In this document: positions 41,098-51,087 of the stretch, in pieces
How positions within the stretch are numbered: the first letter of the stretch is position 1
How the letters are laid out: each line of letters opens with the position of its first letter
Notes under the pieces: generated by a model
What the model saw: the letters and a program-made list of their open reading frames with translations, nothing else
The model's database searches: none
Told to the model about the DNA's origin: nothing
Translations under genes and position numbers: made by a program
From: Gemmiger formicilis
GTDB lineage: Bacteria; Bacillota; Clostridia; Oscillospirales; Ruminococcaceae
Direction: 5' to 3'
Assembly: GCF_018784445.1 (NCBI RefSeq)
Contig: NZ_WQOH01000011.1
Location: forward strand, 1 to 64,000
DNA length: 64,000 bases

Positions 41098-41439
41098 TCA
41101 GACCAGCTCGATGATAGCCATCTCGGCGGCGTCGCCGCGACGAGGGCCGGTCTTGTAGATGCGGGTGTAGCCGCCATTGCGGTCAGCGTACTTGGGGCCG
41201 ATCTCATCAATGACCTTCTTGGCAACGTCCTCCTTGGTGATGTAGGAGAAGACCTGACGCTTTGCGTGCAGATCGTCCTGCTTACCGAGGGTGACCATCT
41301 TCTCGGCCATGGAACGAACTTCCTTGGCGCGGGTAACGGTGGTCTCGATCTTGCCGTTCTCAAACAGGTAGGTCACCATAGCGCGCAGCATAGCGTTGCG
41401 GCTGTCGGTGGCACGACCGAGTTTACGGGTACCGGGCAT
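41098..41439 (-). CDS. rplQ: Ribosomal protein bL17
   Basis: A 113-residue large-subunit protein, standard short bacterial length, with the opening [20 protein letters not shown] characteristic of L17. Last gene of the alpha operon, just before the terminator at 41043-41080. It follows rpoA by 43 bp. ATG 41439 has AAGGAG upstream. Confidence 0.97.
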   Translation of the reverse strand: MPGTRKLGRATDSRNAMLRAMVTYLFENGKIETTVTRAKEVRSMAEKMVTLGKQDDLHAKRQVFSYITKEDVAKKVIDEIGPKYADRNGGYTRIYKTGPRRGDAAEMAIIELV

Positions 41440-41482
41440 TTCGATTCACTCCTTATCAATAGAATCCGCGTGTCGCGGGGGG

Positions 41483-42442
41483 TTAGTTTTCGTCTTCCTT
41501 GGTCAGAGAGAAACCAAGGCTGTCCAGCTTTGCCATGACCTCTTCGAGAGACTTGCGGCCCAGGTTGCGGACCTTCATCATCTCGTCCTCGCTCTTGCCG
41601 ATGAGGTCACCAACCGTGTTGATGCCGGCACGCTTGAGGCAGTTGAAGGAACGGACGCTCAGGTCCAGCTCCTCAATCGTCATCTCCAGTGCCTTCTCAC
41701 GGCCCTGGTCGTCGTTGTCCACCATGATCTCGGTCTCGCCGGTCTCATCGCAGAGGTTCACGAACAGGTTCAGGTGCTCGGTCAGCACACGGGCCGCCAG
41801 GCTCAGGGCCTCCTGCGCATTGCAGGTGCCGTCGGTCCAGACTTCCATAATCAGCTTATCGAAGTCGGTGATCTGGCCCACACGGGTACGATCCACCGTG
41901 TAGTTGACCTTGAGGACGGGGGTGTAGATGCTGTCCACAGGCAGGGTGCTGATGTCGTTCTTCTCAATCAGCGCCTGCTTGTTCTTCTCAGCAGGAACAT
42001 AACCGCGGCCCTTGTCAAAGGTCAGCTCCATGACCAGCTTAGCGCCCTCGCCCAGGGTGGCGATGTGCCACTCAGGGTTCAGGATCTCGAGGTCGTCGCC
42101 GCCCTTGATGGTGCCGGCAGTGACCTCGCAGGGGCCGACGGCCTCCACGCGGACGGTCTTGGGGGCTTCGCCGTAGATCTTGGCAGCGATGCCTTTGAGG
42201 TTCAGGACGATTTCGGTGACATCCTCACGCACGCCCTCGATGGTGGTGAACTCATGCACCACACCGTCGATCTTGACGCTGGTGACAGCCACACCGGGCA
42301 GAGAGGACAGAAGCACACGACGCAAGCTGTTGCCCAAGGTCGTGCCGAAGCCGCGCTCGAGGGGCTCGACGACGAACTTACCGTAGCGGCCATCCGGGGA
42401 AAGGGCAGCCGTTTCGATCTTGGGGCGTTCGATCTCCATCAT
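41483..42442 (-). CDS. rpoA: RNA polymerase alpha subunit
   Basis: A 319-residue subunit. The N-terminal domain dimerises and assembles the core ([20 protein letters not shown]), and the C-terminal domain contacts UP elements and activators ([40 protein letters not shown]). Length is usual. The start is ATG 42442, 5 bp from GGAGGG; ATG 42439 directly after it is also possible. A longer frame reaching 42478 has no site. Confidence 0.97.
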   Translation of the reverse strand: MMEIERPKIETAALSPDGRYGKFVVEPLERGFGTTLGNSLRRVLLSSLPGVAVTSVKIDGVVHEFTTIEGVREDVTEIVLNLKGIAAKIYGEAPKTVRVEAVGPCEVTAGTIKGGDDLEILNPEWHIATLGEGAKLVMELTFDKGRGYVPAEKNKQALIEKNDISTLPVDSIYTPVLKVNYTVDRTRVGQITDFDKLIMEVWTDGTCNAQEALSLAARVLTEHLNLFVNLCDETGETEIMVDNDDQGREKALEMTIEELDLSVRSFNCLKRAGINTVGDLIGKSEDEMMKVRNLGRKSLEEVMAKLDSLGFSLTKEDEN

Positions 42443-42517
42443 AAAAACCCTCCTTGTTAAGCCGGTGCCCGAAGGCACCAGTTCGGTTGGAAAAATCGTA
42501 GAAAACAGTTAAGAGGA

Positions 42518-43120
42518 TTACTTGGAGTACAACTCGACGATGAGGTGCTCTGCGATGGGCACATCGATGTCCTCACGAACGGGCAGCTTGGTGACAGTGC
42601 CCTTCAGGGCGTTCTTGTCACGCTCCAGCCAGGAGGGCAGCAGCACGACAGGAGCCTCCTCGCCCAGCAGCTTGCTGAACTTGACGGAGGAACGGCTGGA
42701 CTCGATGACTTCGATCACATCGCCCGCCTTGACCTGGTAAGAGGGGATGTTGACACGCTTGCCATTGACAGTGAAGTGGTTGTGGGAAACCAGCTGGCGG
42801 GCGTCGCGGCGGGTCTTGGCAAAGCCCAGACGGTAGACGACGTTGTCGAGACGGCGCTCGACCAGAACCAGCAGGTTGACACCGGTCTGACCGGGCATGC
42901 GGGAGGCCTTCTCGTAGTAGGTATGGAACTGGTTCTCCAGGATACCATAGACGAACTTGACCTTCTGCTTCTCGTTCAGCTGGGTGGCGTACTCGCTCTT
43001 CTTCTTTCTCATCTGGCCGCCGGGGTTACGATTGGTGGTCTTTTTGCCATAACCCATAACAGCAGGAGAAATGCCGAGAGCACGGCAGCGCTTAGCGATA
43101 GGTTGGGTATTCTTAGCCAT
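42518..43120 (-). CDS. rpsD: Ribosomal protein uS4
   Basis: A 200-residue protein, a zinc-free (C-minus) S4 with only one N-terminal Cys. The S4 RNA-binding domain (VERRLDNVVYRLGFAKTRRD, QLVSHNHFTVNGKRVNIPSY) is clear. It is a primary 16S binder that nucleates 30S assembly, and in other bacteria represses its own operon. Between rpsK and rpoA as usual. Confidence 0.97.
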   Translation of the reverse strand: MAKNTQPIAKRCRALGISPAVMGYGKKTTNRNPGGQMRKKKSEYATQLNEKQKVKFVYGILENQFHTYYEKASRMPGQTGVNLLVLVERRLDNVVYRLGFAKTRRDARQLVSHNHFTVNGKRVNIPSYQVKAGDVIEVIESSRSSVKFSKLLGEEAPVVLLPSWLERDKNALKGTVTKLPVREDIDVPIAEHLIVELYSK

Positions 43121-43140
43121 ATCTCATGTTCTCCTTTCAA

Positions 43141-43545
43141 TCAAACGCGGCGGCGTTTGGGCGGGCGGCAGCCATTGTGGGGGATGGGGGTCACGTCACG
43201 GATCATGGTGACCTCCAGGCCGGTTGCCTGCAGGGCGCGGATAGCGCTCTCACGGCCGGAACCGGGGCCCTTAACGTAGACCTCAACGGTCTTCATGCCA
43301 TGCTCGATGGCGGCCTTGGCAGCGACCTCAGCAGCGCTCTGCGCAGCGTAAGGAGTGCTCTTACGGGAGCCACGGAAGTTCAGCGCACCAGTGCTGCACC
43401 AGGAAACGGTGTTGCCCTGGGTGTCGGTGATGGTCACGATGGTATTGTTAAAGGTGCTCTGGATGTGAGCAGCACCGGCGCTGATATTCTTGCGCTCTTT
43501 TTTCTTAGTGCGGGTTTTTGCCGCAGTAGCTTTGTTAGCAGCCAT
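43141..43545 (-). CDS. rpsK: Ribosomal protein uS11
   Basis: A 134-residue platform protein of the 30S subunit. [20 protein letters not shown] and the C-terminal [18 protein letters not shown] are diagnostic. Slightly longer than usual through a Lys-rich N-terminus. 14 bp after rpsM. Confidence 0.97.
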   Translation of the reverse strand: MAANKATAAKTRTKKKERKNISAGAAHIQSTFNNTIVTITDTQGNTVSWCSTGALNFRGSRKSTPYAAQSAAEVAAKAAIEHGMKTVEVYVKGPGSGRESAIRALQATGLEVTMIRDVTPIPHNGCRPPKRRRV

Positions 43546-43559
43546 GTCTCAGTTCCTCC

Positions 43560-43931
43560 TTACTTCTTTTTGTTAGCGACAGTGCGCTTGGGACCTTTGC
43601 AGGTACGCGCATTGGTCTTAGTGCGCTGGCCGCGGCAGGGAAGACCCTTGCGATGGCGCACACCACGGTAGCACTGGATCTCGGTCAGACGCTTGATGTC
43701 AAGCGCGACGTTACGGCGCAGGTCGCCTTCCACCATGATGTTGTTTTTGTCGATGTAGTCACGGATCTTGGCCTCTTCATCAGCGGTCAGGTCCTTGACG
43801 CGGGTATCAGGGTTAATTCCGGTACCGGCGAGAATCTCGTCGGCAGTGGACTGGCCAATGCCGTAAACATAAGTCAGACCAACCTCGATCCGCTTCTCGC
43901 GAGGCAGATCAACACCAGCAATACGTGCCAT
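43560..43931 (-). CDS. rpsM: Ribosomal protein uS13
   Basis: A 123-residue head protein of the 30S subunit contacting tRNA and the intersubunit bridge. [20 protein letters not shown] at the start and [20 protein letters not shown] at the end are family hallmarks. First of the alpha-operon part, after a 113-bp gap from rpmJ that holds GC-rich hairpins (for example CCGCGGAATGCTCCGCGG near 44022-44039). Confidence 0.97.
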   Translation of the reverse strand: MARIAGVDLPREKRIEVGLTYVYGIGQSTADEILAGTGINPDTRVKDLTADEEAKIRDYIDKNNIMVEGDLRRNVALDIKRLTEIQCYRGVRHRKGLPCRGQRTKTNARTCKGPKRTVANKKK

Positions 43932-44044
43932 AAAGCACCTCCATTAGTAACATCCCATGTCCTGGTCGGGGCCTGCGCCGGGAATCTACGCACTTGGCCC
44001 CCAAGCGTTTTGGGTACGGTTTCCGCGGAATGCTCCGCGGACCT

Positions 44045-44158
44045 TTAGCCCTGACGCTGCTTATGCTTCGGATTGGCGCAGATGATCATCACGCGGCCTT
44101 TGCGCTTGATGACCTTGCACTTCTCGCAAATGGGTTTCACGGAAGGTTTTACCTTCAT
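44045..44158 (-). CDS. rpmJ: Ribosomal protein bL36
   Basis: A 37-residue protein. It begins [20 protein letters not shown] and ends [11 protein letters not shown]. It is the zinc-binding (C-plus) type with C11, C14, C27 and H32. Located between infA and rpsM, as in most Firmicutes. ATG 44158 follows AAGGAGG. Confidence 0.95.
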   Translation of the reverse strand: MKVKPSVKPICEKCKVIKRKGRVMIICANPKHKQRQG

Positions 44159-44191
44159 GATGTTAACCTCCTTTATAACACAAGGCGCTTC

Positions 44192-44428
44192 TTACTTGGA
44201 ACGCCAGGTGATCCGGGCTTTGGTCAGGTCGTAGGGAGACATTTCCATCGTGACCTTGTCGCCGGGCAGGATGCGGATGAAGTTGGTCCGCAGCTTGCCG
44301 GAAATGTGAGCCATAACCACATGGCCGTTGGGCTTACCCTCTTTGTTGAGGAGTTCAACCTTGAACACAGTGTTGGGCATGGCCTCCCGAACGATACCTT
44401 CTACTTCGATGACATCTTCTTTAGACAA
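44192..44428 (-). CDS. infA: Translation initiation factor IF-1 (with insertion)
   Basis: A 78-residue OB-fold factor that blocks the A site during initiation. [18 protein letters not shown] and [19 protein letters not shown] are typical. Compared with the usual 72 residues it has about six extra residues between E25-L26 and N34-G35 (LNKEGKP), in a loop of the barrel. The sequence is otherwise intact. Possibly a lineage-specific insertion. Confidence 0.95.
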   Translation of the reverse strand: MSKEDVIEVEGIVREAMPNTVFKVELLNKEGKPNGHVVMAHISGKLRTNFIRILPGDKVTMEMSPYDLTKARITWRSK

Positions 44429-44454
44429 GCTGATTGCCTCCTTGAAGGGTTCCG

Positions 44455-44703
44455 TCAGTTCTGCGCCGCGTCATAGGCGCGGATGGCATCCCTGAGTTGT
44501 TGATCGCTTTTCAGAAGCTCGTTCTCAAGAACGGTGGTCGTAGGTGCAACGTGCTGTATCTTTTTGCGTTTGGGGTTGTCCAGCTTGCGCAGGTCCCCAT
44601 CCGCAACCAGAAGCATCGATCCATCCACAGCCAGAACAGCCAGCGTGCGGGTCTTATCCCGCCCGGCCTTTGAGCGGACCAATTGGCCTTTTACAAAGTC
44701 CAT
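44455..44703 (-). CDS. KOW-domain RNA-binding protein
   Basis: An 82-residue protein beginning [20 protein letters not shown], a KOW motif as in ribosomal L14e/L24-like RNA-binding proteins, then [20 protein letters not shown] and a helical tail. It sits between map and infA, a place kept in many Clostridia. Its ATG lies 13 bp inside the end of map, with GGAGG in the map coding sequence, so translation is coupled. Role in ribosome function is inferred from location. Confidence 0.88.
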   Translation of the reverse strand: MDFVKGQLVRSKAGRDKTRTLAVLAVDGSMLLVADGDLRKLDNPKRKKIQHVAPTTTVLENELLKSDQQLRDAIRAYDAAQN

Positions 44704-45464
44704 CCGGGTTCCTCCCAGCCGTGGGTCAGGACCTCGGCACCGGCCGTGGTGATAGCCATGGTGTGCTCAAAATGAGCCGCCAGGCCGCCGTCACACGTCT
44801 TGACCGTCCAGCCGTCCTTCAGCGTCTTTACCGCGTACTTGTACTGGCAGACCATCGGCTCAATGGCAATGCACATACCCGGCACCAAGCGCGGACCGCG
44901 CCCGGCGTTGCCGAAGTTCGGGACTTCAGGATCCTCGTGCAGCTCCTTGCCGACGCCATGGCCGACAAAGGTGCGGACGACCGAGAAGCCGTTCTCCTCA
45001 ACATAGGTCTGTACTGCGTGGCCGATATCCCCTACCCGGTTGCCGCCGCGCGCCATCTCAATGCCGCGATGCAGGCTCTCTTTGGTAACATCCAACAGCC
45101 GCTGGGCTTCCAGGTCGAGCTTGCCGCACCCGTAGGTGCAGGCATTATCGCCGTTGAAGCCGTCGATCTTGCAGCCGGTATCGATCGAAACGATGTCACC
45201 GGGGCGGATCTGCTGCTGTTTTGAGGGGATACCGTGAATGACGGTGTCATTCACGCTGATGCACGCCGTGGCCGGAAAGCCATACAGGTGCAGGAAGTTG
45301 GGTCTTGCACCGTGGCGCACGATAAAGTCGTAGATGATTTTGTCGATCTCAGCGGTAGTGATACCGGGTTCGATCGCTTCGCCACCTGCTTTCAAGGCAG
45401 CTGCGCTGATAGCGCAAGCCTTGCGCATTTTTTGCAGCTCGGCAGCATTTTTGATTTGGATCAT
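44691..45464 (-). CDS. map: Methionine aminopeptidase
   Basis: A 257-residue type I enzyme removing N-terminal Met. The metal ligands are visible: DTGCKIDGFNGDNACT (two Asp), TFVGHGVGKELHEDPEVPNF (His), CIAIEPMV (Glu), and the last Glu in the C-terminal segment near FEHTMAI. Length standard for the short bacterial form without a zinc-finger extension. In the spc operon after adk. Confidence 0.96.
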   Translation of the reverse strand: MIQIKNAAELQKMRKACAISAAALKAGGEAIEPGITTAEIDKIIYDFIVRHGARPNFLHLYGFPATACISVNDTVIHGIPSKQQQIRPGDIVSIDTGCKIDGFNGDNACTYGCGKLDLEAQRLLDVTKESLHRGIEMARGGNRVGDIGHAVQTYVEENGFSVVRTFVGHGVGKELHEDPEVPNFGNAGRGPRLVPGMCIAIEPMVCQYKYAVKTLKDGWTVKTCDGGLAAHFEHTMAITTAGAEVLTHGWEEPGWTL

Positions 45465-45470
45465 GGATGA

Positions 45471-46103
45471 TTAAGCCTCCAAAAGCTTGAGAAGGAACGC
45501 CGTAGTGGCCTCAATGGAGCCCTGGTCGGGCACCTCCACGAGCTTGCCGCGCTGGCGATAGAACTCGACCAGCGGTTCAGTCTGCTCATGGTAAGCCTTC
45601 AAGCGATCCAGTACGGTGGCGGGCTCGTCATCCTTGCGGATGGCCAGCTCACCGCCGCAGCGGTCACAAACGCCCTCTTTGGCGCTGGGTTTGTTTACGA
45701 TGTGGTAGCTGGCGCCGCACTTTGCGCAGACGCGGCGGCCGGACATACGGCGGGTGATGGCCTCGTCGGGCACGATCAGGTTCACGACCTTATCGATGTC
45801 CACGCCCATCTGCTCCAGGGCCTCGCCCTGAGCGATGGTGCGCGGCATACCGTCGAGGATAAAGCCCTTCTCGCAGTCAGGCTCTGCCAGGCGCTCTTTC
45901 ACGATGCCGACGATAACATCGTCAGGCACCAGAGCACCGGCATCCATAAAACTTTTTGCCTTTTTGCCCATCGGCGTGCCTTCCTTGACGGCGGCGCGCA
46001 GAATGTTGCCGGTGGAAATGGTCGGGATGCCCAGCTTATCGCAGAGGATCTCTGCCTGGGTACCCTTGCCAGCGCCGGGAGCGCCCAAAAGGATCAGTTT
46101 CAT
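45471..46103 (-). CDS. adk: Adenylate kinase
   Basis: A 210-residue enzyme, AMP + ATP = 2 ADP. P-loop GAPGAGKGTQ, AMP site STGNILRAAV and DGMPRT, and a LID domain with a Gram-positive-type zinc site: CAKC (near 128-131) and CDRC (near 148-151). Between secY and map as usual. Confidence 0.97.
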   Translation of the reverse strand: MKLILLGAPGAGKGTQAEILCDKLGIPTISTGNILRAAVKEGTPMGKKAKSFMDAGALVPDDVIVGIVKERLAEPDCEKGFILDGMPRTIAQGEALEQMGVDIDKVVNLIVPDEAITRRMSGRRVCAKCGASYHIVNKPSAKEGVCDRCGGELAIRKDDEPATVLDRLKAYHEQTEPLVEFYRQRGKLVEVPDQGSIEATTAFLLKLLEA

Positions 46104-46120
46104 CGCACATTCCCTTTCTC

Positions 46121-47425
46121 TTATTCCAAGAACCCTTTGTGGTAACGGGCGGTCATATAGCCTTCCAGAGAACGGCCGGTCTCAAGCGCCACACCCACGA
46201 CGATCAGCAGCGTAGTACCACCCAGCTGGATGGAAGTGCCGGTGATGTTGCCGAGGATGATGGGGAAGCCAGCAACGATGGCCAGGAAGATCGCGCCGAT
46301 CAGAGTGATCTTGGACAGGGTCTTCGTGATGAAATCGCTGGTGGGCTTGCCCGGACGGATGCCGGGAATGGTACCGTTGTTTTTGCGAAGCTGGTTGGCA
46401 ATGTCCACGGGGTTGTACTGGATCGCAACGTAGAAGTAGTTGAACGCGACGATCAGCAGCACGTAAACGATGAGGTAAAGAACGCTGTTGTAGTTAAACA
46501 CGCTGAAGAAAGCGTACAGCGCCGGATGCGAAGCTGCATCCAGATTGATGAACCGGAAGATCAGACCGGGCAGGCTGCACAGCGTCGAAGCAAAGATGAT
46601 GGGCATAACGCCGGTCATGTTCACTTTGATGGGGATGTAGCTGGACTGACCACCATACATCTTGCGGCCCATAACGCGCTTGGCGTACTGGACCGGGATG
46701 CGGCGCTCTGCGTTCGTCAGGATGACGACGAAGACCACAGCGACCAGAGCCAGGACAACCAGCAGAGGCAGCATGATGTAGAAGAACGGCTCACCGTTCT
46801 GGGCGCGGGCCAGAATGTTGGTCGTAGCAGTGTAAATGCTGGACCAGCGGGCCACGATGCCTGCGAAAATCATCAGCGAGATACCGTTGCCGATACCCTT
46901 GCTGTCGATCTGGTTGCCCATCCAGGCGCAGAGCTGAGAGCCTGCCGTGAAGGCCAACACGATGACGACCGCGCTGAAGATGCCCGCAAAGCCCTCGGTG
47001 TAAGACAGAGCGCCCATATTGCGGATGATGAAGTAGTAGCCGATGGACAGCATCAGACCAATGCCCGCGCCAACATAGTTGGTGATGCGGCGCATCTTGC
47101 GCTGACCTTCCTCGCCTTCCTTGGTGAGGTTTTCCAGATACGGAATGGCTACCGCCAGCAGCTGCATAATGATGGAGGCGTTGATGGCGGGCTGCACACC
47201 CAGGGCGAACAACGTGCATTCGCTCAGAGCGCCGCCGCTCATCATATTCAGATACTCCAGCATATCGCCGGTGCCGCCGGCAAACATCGAGGTCAGTGCG
47301 CCTGCACTGATGTACGGCACAGGAATCGCACAGCCAAGACGGAACAGGACGAGGATCAGAAGGGTGAACAGAAGACGCTTGCGCAGATCTTCAATCTTCC
47401 ATGCGTTACGGAAGGTTTCCAGCAC
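46121..47425 (-). CDS. secY: Protein translocase subunit SecY
   Basis: A 434-residue channel subunit with ten membrane segments, the core of the Sec export pore. Typical features: RLLFTLLILVLFRLGCAIPV at the first helix, PYLENLTKEGEEGQRK in the cytoplasmic loop and the RPGKPTSDFI loop before helix 9. It follows rplO by 1 bp. Confidence 0.97.
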   Translation of the reverse strand: MLETFRNAWKIEDLRKRLLFTLLILVLFRLGCAIPVPYISAGALTSMFAGGTGDMLEYLNMMSGGALSECTLFALGVQPAINASIIMQLLAVAIPYLENLTKEGEEGQRKMRRITNYVGAGIGLMLSIGYYFIIRNMGALSYTEGFAGIFSAVVIVLAFTAGSQLCAWMGNQIDSKGIGNGISLMIFAGIVARWSSIYTATTNILARAQNGEPFFYIMLPLLVVLALVAVVFVVILTNAERRIPVQYAKRVMGRKMYGGQSSYIPIKVNMTGVMPIIFASTLCSLPGLIFRFINLDAASHPALYAFFSVFNYNSVLYLIVYVLLIVAFNYFYVAIQYNPVDIANQLRKNNGTIPGIRPGKPTSDFITKTLSKITLIGAIFLAIVAGFPIILGNITGTSIQLGGTTLLIVVGVALETGRSLEGYMTARYHKGFLE

Positions 47426-47426
47426 C

Positions 47427-47864
47427 TTACATCACCTCAGCCTTCCCGCCCGCTTTCTCGATTTTTTCCTTGGCGGAGGCTGTATAAGCAGCGACCTTGA
47501 CATTGACAGCCTTGGTCAGCTCGCCGTTGCCCAGCACCTTGACGCCGTCCAGCGTCTTGGAGATGATGCCGGCCTTCAGCAGGGCCTCGGTATCAACGGT
47601 AGAACCGGCCTCGAACTTCTCGAGGTCAGACACCTTGATGGTAACATACTTGGTTGCGAAAATGTTGTTGAAACCGCGCTTCGGCAGACGACGCTGCAGA
47701 GGCATCTGGCCACCTTCGAAGCCAGCCTTCTTGACGCCGCTGCGGGCCTTCTGGCCCTTGTGGCCGAAGCCAGCGGTTTTGCCGTTGCCGGAACCAGCAC
47801 CGCGGCCCTTGCGGGTCACGGCCTTGCGGGCACCAGCGGAAGCTTTCAGTTCGTGAAGTTTCAT
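47427..47864 (-). CDS. rplO: Ribosomal protein uL15
   Basis: A 145-residue 50S protein. MKLHELKASAGARKAVTRKG and the Gly-rich KTAGFGHKGQKARSG stretch are diagnostic. Start set at ATG 47864, with GGAGG upstream. A frame beginning at 47882 overlaps the rpmD stop and is rejected. Confidence 0.96.
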   Translation of the reverse strand: MKLHELKASAGARKAVTRKGRGAGSGNGKTAGFGHKGQKARSGVKKAGFEGGQMPLQRRLPKRGFNNIFATKYVTIKVSDLEKFEAGSTVDTEALLKAGIISKTLDGVKVLGNGELTKAVNVKVAAYTASAKEKIEKAGGKAEVM

Positions 47865-47881
47865 GCTTGCACCTCCTTGCA

Positions 47882-48061
47882 TTAGCCCTTGGTCACGACG
47901 ACCAGGTGGGCGATCTTGGCGATCTTGCCCTGGGTAGCCGCGTTGTCGGGCTGCTCGGTAACCTCACCGGGGCGGTTCAGGCCCAGGGAGTGCGCAACGG
48001 CGATCTGCTCTTTGCCGCGGCCGATCAGGCTCTTGGCGAGACGAATGGTAACTTTCTCCAT
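47882..48061 (-). CDS. rpmD: Ribosomal protein uL30
   Basis: A 59-residue 50S protein: KVTIRLAKSLIGRGKEQIAV then LGLNRPGEVTEQPDN. Bacterial-length L30. ATG 48061 follows GGAGG. Confidence 0.95.
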   Translation of the reverse strand: MEKVTIRLAKSLIGRGKEQIAVAHSLGLNRPGEVTEQPDNAATQGKIAKIAHLVVVTKG

Positions 48062-48074
48062 TGTAGTACCCTCC

Positions 48075-48578
48075 TTAGCCCAGGATCTCGGCAACGGTCT
48101 TGCCGCGCTTAGCAGCGACGCTCTCGGCGTCGGTCAGGCCGCACAGGCCTGCGAAGGTAGCAGCAGTGACGTTGATGGGGTTGTTGGAACGCAGGCTCTT
48201 GGCGCGGATGTCCTTGATGCCGGCGCACTCGAGCACGGCACGGACAGGACCGCCGGCCAGAACGCCGGTACCGGGGGCAGCGGGACGCATCAGGACGCGG
48301 CCTGCGCCGAACTCGCCGACGATCTCGTGAGGAATGGTGGTGCCCTTCAGGCAGACCTTGCGCATATTCTTCTTGGCAGCGCCCTCACCCTTGCGGATAG
48401 CCTCGGGAACTTCGCCGGACTTGCCGACACCGTAGCCGATGTTGCCCTTGCCGTCGCCCACGACGATCAGAGCAGCGAACTTCATAACGCGGCCGCCCTT
48501 GACAGTCTTGGAAACGCGGTTGATGGAGACGACCTTAGTGATCATGCCGTCATCTTCTTGTCTTCTCTGCATGGCCAT
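48075..48578 (-). CDS. rpsE: Ribosomal protein uS5
   Basis: A 167-residue 30S protein involved in decoding accuracy and mRNA unwinding. [20 protein letters not shown] and [20 protein letters not shown] are family signatures. The spectinomycin-loop region (KGGR) is normal. Confidence 0.97.
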   Translation of the reverse strand: MAMQRRQEDDGMITKVVSINRVSKTVKGGRVMKFAALIVVGDGKGNIGYGVGKSGEVPEAIRKGEGAAKKNMRKVCLKGTTIPHEIVGEFGAGRVLMRPAAPGTGVLAGGPVRAVLECAGIKDIRAKSLRSNNPINVTAATFAGLCGLTDAESVAAKRGKTVAEILG

Positions 48579-48594
48579 TGTATCTTCTCCCTCC

Positions 48595-48954
48595 TTACAG
48601 CTTCAGACCGGCCTCGCGGGCACCCTCAGCGAGAGCCTGCACACGGCCGTGGTAAACGAAGCCGCCACGATCGTAGACGACCTCAGTAATGCCCTTCTCC
48701 AGGCACTTCTTGGCGATGGCCTCGCCAACCTTCTTAGCAGCGTCAATATTGCCGCCGTAAGCATTGAAATCTTTGTCCATGCTGGACGCGCTGGCCAGGG
48801 TCACGCCCTGCTCATCATCGATGACCTGAGCGTAGATGTGCTTGGCAGAGCGGAAAACATCCAGACGGGGACGAGCAGCAGTGCCGCTGATCTTGCCGCG
48901 GACACGACGGTGGCGGCGCAGACGAGCAACGTTCTTATCAGCCTTGTTGACCAT
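48595..48954 (-). CDS. rplR: Ribosomal protein uL18
   Basis: A 119-residue 5S-rRNA-binding 50S protein: [20 protein letters not shown] and the ending [14 protein letters not shown] are typical. Confidence 0.97.
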   Translation of the reverse strand: MVNKADKNVARLRRHRRVRGKISGTAARPRLDVFRSAKHIYAQVIDDEQGVTLASASSMDKDFNAYGGNIDAAKKVGEAIAKKCLEKGITEVVYDRGGFVYHGRVQALAEGAREAGLKL

Positions 48955-48972
48955 AATGTTTCTCCTCTCCTA

Positions 48973-49521
48973 TTATTTACCCTTGCCGGCTTTGCCTTCC
49001 TTACGGATGACATACTCGCCAACATAGCGGATACCCTTGCCTTTGTACGGCTCGGGCGGGCGGACACCGCGGACCTCGGCAGCGAACTGGCCGACTTCCT
49101 GCTTGTCGATACCGGTGATGCTGAAGTGCAGCGCATCTTTCAGCTCGATCTTGATGGTATCGGTGTCCTCGAACTCAACGGGATGAGAGAAGCCCAGGGT
49201 CAGGGTCAGCTTGCTGCCCTGCTTGGCGGCACGATAACCGACGCCCTGAATTTCCAGATCCTTGCGGAAGCCTTCGGTAACACCGACGACCATGTTATGG
49301 ATCAGGGTGCGGGTCAGGCCATGGAGGCTGCGTGCCTCCTTCTCGTCATTGGGGCGGGTAACCAAAATCTCATTGCCCTCGACAGCAACATTCATCAGAG
49401 GATGAAATTTGGAATGCAGGGTACCCTTGGGGCCCTTAACGGTGATGGTATGCTCGGCCGCATCGACCTTCACTTCCACACCGGCGGGAATGACGATGGG
49501 TTTTCTTCCAATTCTCGACAT
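48973..49521 (-). CDS. rplF: Ribosomal protein uL6
   Basis: A 182-residue 50S protein near the factor-binding site. MSRIGRKPIVIPAGVEVKVD and the C-terminal RPPEPYKGKGIRYVGEYVIR are diagnostic. Normal length. Confidence 0.97.
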   Translation of the reverse strand: MSRIGRKPIVIPAGVEVKVDAAEHTITVKGPKGTLHSKFHPLMNVAVEGNEILVTRPNDEKEARSLHGLTRTLIHNMVVGVTEGFRKDLEIQGVGYRAAKQGSKLTLTLGFSHPVEFEDTDTIKIELKDALHFSITGIDKQEVGQFAAEVRGVRPPEPYKGKGIRYVGEYVIRKEGKAGKGK

Positions 49522-49537
49522 TGTCTATACCCCTTTC

Positions 49538-49936
49538 TTACCACACAAAGGCGAGAACTTCACCGCCGACATGAGCAGCGCGGGCTGCCTTGTCGGTCAT
49601 GACGCCTTTAGAGGTGGAGATGATTGCGGTGCCCAGGCCCTTCATGACCTTGGGCATATCCTCGCAGTTGGTGTAAATACGCAGGCCAGGCTTAGAAACG
49701 CGCTTCAGGCCGGCGATGACCGGAGTACCATTCTCCTGGTACTTCAGGTTCAGGGTGATGGTCCCCTGCTTGTTGTCCTCGGTCACTTTCATACCCTTGA
49801 TGTAGCCCTCGTCAACCAGGATCTGGCAGATCGCCTTCTTCAGGTTAGATGCGGGGATGTCCACGGAAGGGTGTTTGGCAGTGCTAGCATTGCGGATGCG
49901 GGTCAGCAGGTCCGCGATAGGATCGGTGATTTGCAT
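49538..49936 (-). CDS. rpsH: Ribosomal protein uS8
   Basis: A 132-residue central 16S binder: [20 protein letters not shown] at the start, [20 protein letters not shown] at the end. In other bacteria it represses the spc operon by binding its mRNA. Confidence 0.97.
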   Translation of the reverse strand: MQITDPIADLLTRIRNASTAKHPSVDIPASNLKKAICQILVDEGYIKGMKVTEDNKQGTITLNLKYQENGTPVIAGLKRVSKPGLRIYTNCEDMPKVMKGLGTAIISTSKGVMTDKAARAAHVGGEVLAFVW

Positions 49937-50002
49937 GCCACTAACCTCCTTAGGTTGTGTTTAAGAGTGTTGTTATTCGTTCAGACAGAAGCAATCAAGG
50001 GC

Positions 50003-50188
50003 TTACCAGGAAGCCTTCTTGACGCCGGGGATCTCGCCCTTGTAAGCCAGCTCACGGAAGCAGATACGGCAGACACCGTACTTGCGCAGGTAAGCGTGGG
50101 GACGACCGCAGATCTTGCAGCGGTTGTAAGCGCGGGTCGAGAACTTGGCGGGCTGCTGCTGCTTGAGCTTCATAGAAAGTTTAGCCAT
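50003..50188 (-). CDS. rpsN: Ribosomal protein uS14, zinc type
   Basis: A 61-residue short S14 with a zinc site CKIC ... CRIC ([20 protein letters not shown] then RICF). This C-plus type is standard in Firmicutes. A 66-bp gap separates it from rpsH. Confidence 0.97.
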   Translation of the reverse strand: MAKLSMKLKQQQPAKFSTRAYNRCKICGRPHAYLRKYGVCRICFRELAYKGEIPGVKKASW

Positions 50189-50203
50189 TTACAGTTCCCT
50201 CCC

Positions 50204-50743
50204 TTAGTTTGCGAACGGAGCGCCCAGAGCCTTCAGCAGCTCCTTGGCTTCCTCGTCGGTCTTTGCGGTGGTGACAAAGCAGATGTCCATGCCGCGGATC
50301 GCGTCGACCTTGTCGAAGTCGATCTCAGGGAAGATGATCTGCTCTTTCAGGCCGAAAGCGTAGTTGCCGCGGCCGTCGAAGCTGTTGCCGTTGATGCCGC
50401 GGAAGTCGCGGACACGGGGCAGCGCCACATTGAAGAGGCGGTCGACGAACTCGTACATACGCTCACCACGCAGGGTGACCTTAGCGCCGATGGGCATACC
50501 CTCGCGCAGCTTAAAGTTTGCAACGCTCTTGCGGGCCTTGCAGACGATAGCCTTCTGGCCGGTGATCTGGCCCAGGTCGGCGACGATGGCGTCGATGACC
50601 TTGGCGTTCTCCTTAGCCTCACCAGCTGCAACGTTGATGATGACCTTATCCAGCTTGGGGATCTGCATAACGCTCTTGTAGCCGAACTTTTTGTTCAGGG
50701 CCGGAGCGATCTCGTTGACATACTGTTCTTTCAAACGTGCCAT
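50204..50743 (-). CDS. rplE: Ribosomal protein uL5
   Basis: A 179-residue 5S rRNA-binding 50S protein. Seen: [40 protein letters not shown] and [20 protein letters not shown]. Normal length. Confidence 0.97.
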   Translation of the reverse strand: MARLKEQYVNEIAPALNKKFGYKSVMQIPKLDKVIINVAAGEAKENAKVIDAIVADLGQITGQKAIVCKARKSVANFKLREGMPIGAKVTLRGERMYEFVDRLFNVALPRVRDFRGINGNSFDGRGNYAFGLKEQIIFPEIDFDKVDAIRGMDICFVTTAKTDEEAKELLKALGAPFAN

Positions 50744-50757
50744 TGTGTACTCCTCCC

Positions 50758-51072
50758 TTACAGTTCAGCGCCGCACTTGCGGCAAACGCGGACGGTCTTG
50801 CCGTCCTTGACAGAATGGCCCACGCGGGTGGCCTTGCCACACTTGGGGCAGACGGGCATGACCTTGCAGGCGTAGATAGCGCCCTCGGCCTTGACGATGC
50901 CGCCCTGCTCACCCTGACGGCGAGGCTTGACGTGCTTCGTGACCATGTTCAGGCCCTCGACAATGACCTTGCCCTCTTTCGGGGAGGTCTGCAGGACCTT
51001 GCCGGTCTTGCCCTTGTACTTGCCGGAGATGACCATGACGTTGTCGCCGGTTTTAACATGAAGATTGTTCAT
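50758..51072 (-). CDS. rplX: Ribosomal protein uL24
   Basis: A 104-residue 50S assembly-initiator protein with an N-terminal KOW motif ([20 protein letters not shown]) and a C-terminal CPKC / CRKC pair, so probably a zinc-binding form. Confidence 0.96.
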   Translation of the reverse strand: MNNLHVKTGDNVMVISGKYKGKTGKVLQTSPKEGKVIVEGLNMVTKHVKPRRQGEQGGIVKAEGAIYACKVMPVCPKCGKATRVGHSVKDGKTVRVCRKCGAEL

Positions 51073-51087
51073 TTAATTAAAACCTCC

